A program made the position numbers and the translations under genes. Source: Beaufortia kweichowensis (Eukaryota; Chordata; Actinopteri; Cypriniformes; Gastromyzontidae). From it: 64,000 nucleotides of DNA. The stretch is taken from the NCBI GenBank assembly GCA_019155185.1, contig CM032809.1, forward strand, positions 7,088,621-7,152,620. Reading direction: 5' to 3'. Positions 62,801-64,000 of the stretch are shown here, piece after piece (within the stretch, counting starts at the first letter, position 1; every line of letters begins with the position of its first letter). The notes under the pieces were generated by a model. The model saw only the letters and a program-made list of their open reading frames with translations. It was not told where the DNA came from and did no database searches.

Positions 62801-64000
62801 GTGATGACGGCTGCATTGGAAACTTGTGTCCAGAGTGTGACCCACAGACAAAGATCATATATGAAAAAGACTGCAGTATCATCATTAATCCTAATGGGCC
62901 TTTCGCAGCCTGTCACGGTGTGATAAACCCCGAATCTTATTACAATGATTGTGTCTATGATGTTTGCATCGGTGAGGGGGATCGAGACATGCTCTGCCAT
63001 AGTATTGGTTCGTATGTGATTGACTGTCAGGACTTCGGAGTTGCAATCCAAAACTGGAGAACACCATACTTCTGCCGTGAGTAGTTGATAAGTAGAACGT
63101 TACTACAAAAGTCGTTTGCATACTAAACACATTTTGTATTTCTTTGCAGCCTTAACCTGCCCTACGAATAGTCACTACCAGGTATGTGCCGTGATCTGTG
63201 GCACACCTTGCCCCGGGCTTACCGACATCATCACCTGCGATCAAAACACCTGCGCAGAAGGCTGTGCATGTGACTCTGGTTACTATTTTAATGGAACAGG
63301 CTGCGTACCATCCGATCAATGCGGCTGCTATGAGAATGGAGTTACCTATGAGGTTGGAAATATTATCTTTGGTTTAGTCTGGTTTATTTAATGCAATTTA
63401 GCACTATCTACAGATTGATGTGATCGTATATTTCCATGTTGCAGGTTGGGGAATCTGTAGTTCAGGAAAACTGCCGTCAACGAATAACTTGCGAGCCGTC
63501 TGGTAAAGTGACACGTGAATATATGACATGTAACGGGAGTGAAAACTGCCTGATTCAAAATGGCGTCCTTGACTGTTATCCAGCGCAGTGTCTAATAGAA
63601 GCAGGAGGGTCAATAACTTTGTTTAGTGGTTTAAGTGGAAGCATTACAGAAAGTGGAGCGTATGAGATAGTGAAAGTGTGTGACGATGTTCTGGGCGGTC
63701 AGTGGTTTCGTGTGGTGGTGGACGTGCTGATGTGTGAAGATACGGGGTCGAGCGATGTGGCTGCTGTGTATGTCTTCTTTGAGAATGGCATCGTTTCGGT
63801 CAACAGAAATCTTACCACATGGGTATGTTCTTATTTTGTGATTACAAAACAAATCAAAATCTGATTGGATGTCATTTTGTTTAATGACAATAACAAAGTA
63901 TTTGTCTTTGCTTCCAGGTCAACGGCATGACAGTTTCTCTACCCCAGCAACTAAACAATAACATTTCAGTTCAGTTGTCCGGTGATGCTGTTGTGATTGA
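59888..64000 (+). CDS. IgGFc-binding protein-like (FCGBP-like), 5' part
   Basis: Exons 59888-59930, 60343-61593, 61675-61943, 62509-63076, 63150-63352, 63445-63822 and 63918 to the window edge join in frame for about 931 residues; the 3' end is missing. The protein starts with a signal peptide (MKEMLCIFAALLLGGLVSAG). Residues of about 25-425 form one IgGFc-binding domain. A VWD domain follows with the GDPH motif at residues 441-444 and CGMCGNYN at 578-585, then a C8 region, a TIL cysteine-rich module (CPTNSHYQVCAVIC...CACDSGYY...CGC) and the start of a second VWD-type region. FCGBP-type proteins are large secreted components of mucus gels, and GDPH is the site of their self-cleavage. The second VWD-type region begins AGGSITLFSGLSGSITESGA and has no GDPH. 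Fish carry several such genes, so no symbol is given. Confidence 0.88.
62071..62333. mobile_element. palindromic MITE-like element in the VWD intron
   Basis: The right end is tttggggtgaactatcccttta, with the interior blocks catgtcattccaaacctgtatgac and cattgacttcaattgtatgg. The left end is worn (aaaatgacccaaaattc). It fills nearly half of the intron that splits the first VWD domain. Confidence 0.7.

Overview
This is a eukaryotic nuclear window, almost certainly from a teleost fish and probably a cyprinid. The genes are split into many small exons with canonical GT/AG junctions, the proteins are closest to vertebrate families, and the spaces hold CA, GA, TC, TG and AT microsatellites. Several copies of a palindromic element with ends like AGGGATAGTTCACCC/GGGTGAACTATCCC are present, a type I know as abundant in carp-like fish. 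No database was searched, so gene names rest on recognising protein families and on exon phases that add up.

Layout. 1-104: probable last coding exon of an unidentified upstream gene. About 2.1-29.5 kb (+): arhgef2 (GEF-H1, a RhoA exchange factor), with a distal promoter feeding six extra N-terminal coding exons (7122-9008) and a proximal first exon (15178-15240) feeding the classical C1-DH-PH protein. The DH-domain exon 25017-25263 is two bases short of an open frame, so the gene as printed is interrupted. 32.7-48.8 kb (+): tpm3 (tropomyosin 3), complete, with promoters 1a and 1b, mutually exclusive exons 6a/6b and terminal exons 9a/9d; the assembled products are exactly 284 and 248 residues. 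49.6-50.85 kb (-): a small secreted ten-cysteine microseminoprotein (msmp-like). 52.3-56.6 kb (+): a complete C2-less cytosolic phospholipase A2 of the gamma type (pla2g4c-like). 56.88-58.5 kb (-): an unnamed 183-residue signal-anchored or secreted coiled-coil protein, tail-to-tail with the phospholipase. 59.7 kb to the right edge (+): the 5' part of an IgGFc-binding-protein/mucin-like secreted gene (IgGFc-binding domain, then VWD-C8-TIL modules), cut by the window end.

How the genes relate. arhgef2 and tpm3 both act on the actin cytoskeleton, and their human counterparts both lie on 1q21-q22 (established knowledge), so the left two thirds looks like an old conserved block. The right third is a different kind of neighbourhood: small secreted and mucosal or lipid-signalling genes of fast-evolving families.

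Most notable points: the DH-exon frame break in arhgef2; a pre-miRNA-like hairpin (17 bp perfect stem, one bulge, 6 bp more, 14-nt loop) in a tpm3 intron; the unnamed coiled-coil gene; the 219-residue alternative N-terminus of arhgef2; and simple repeats placed directly at regulated splice acceptors. I found no convincing wholly new multi-gene system.
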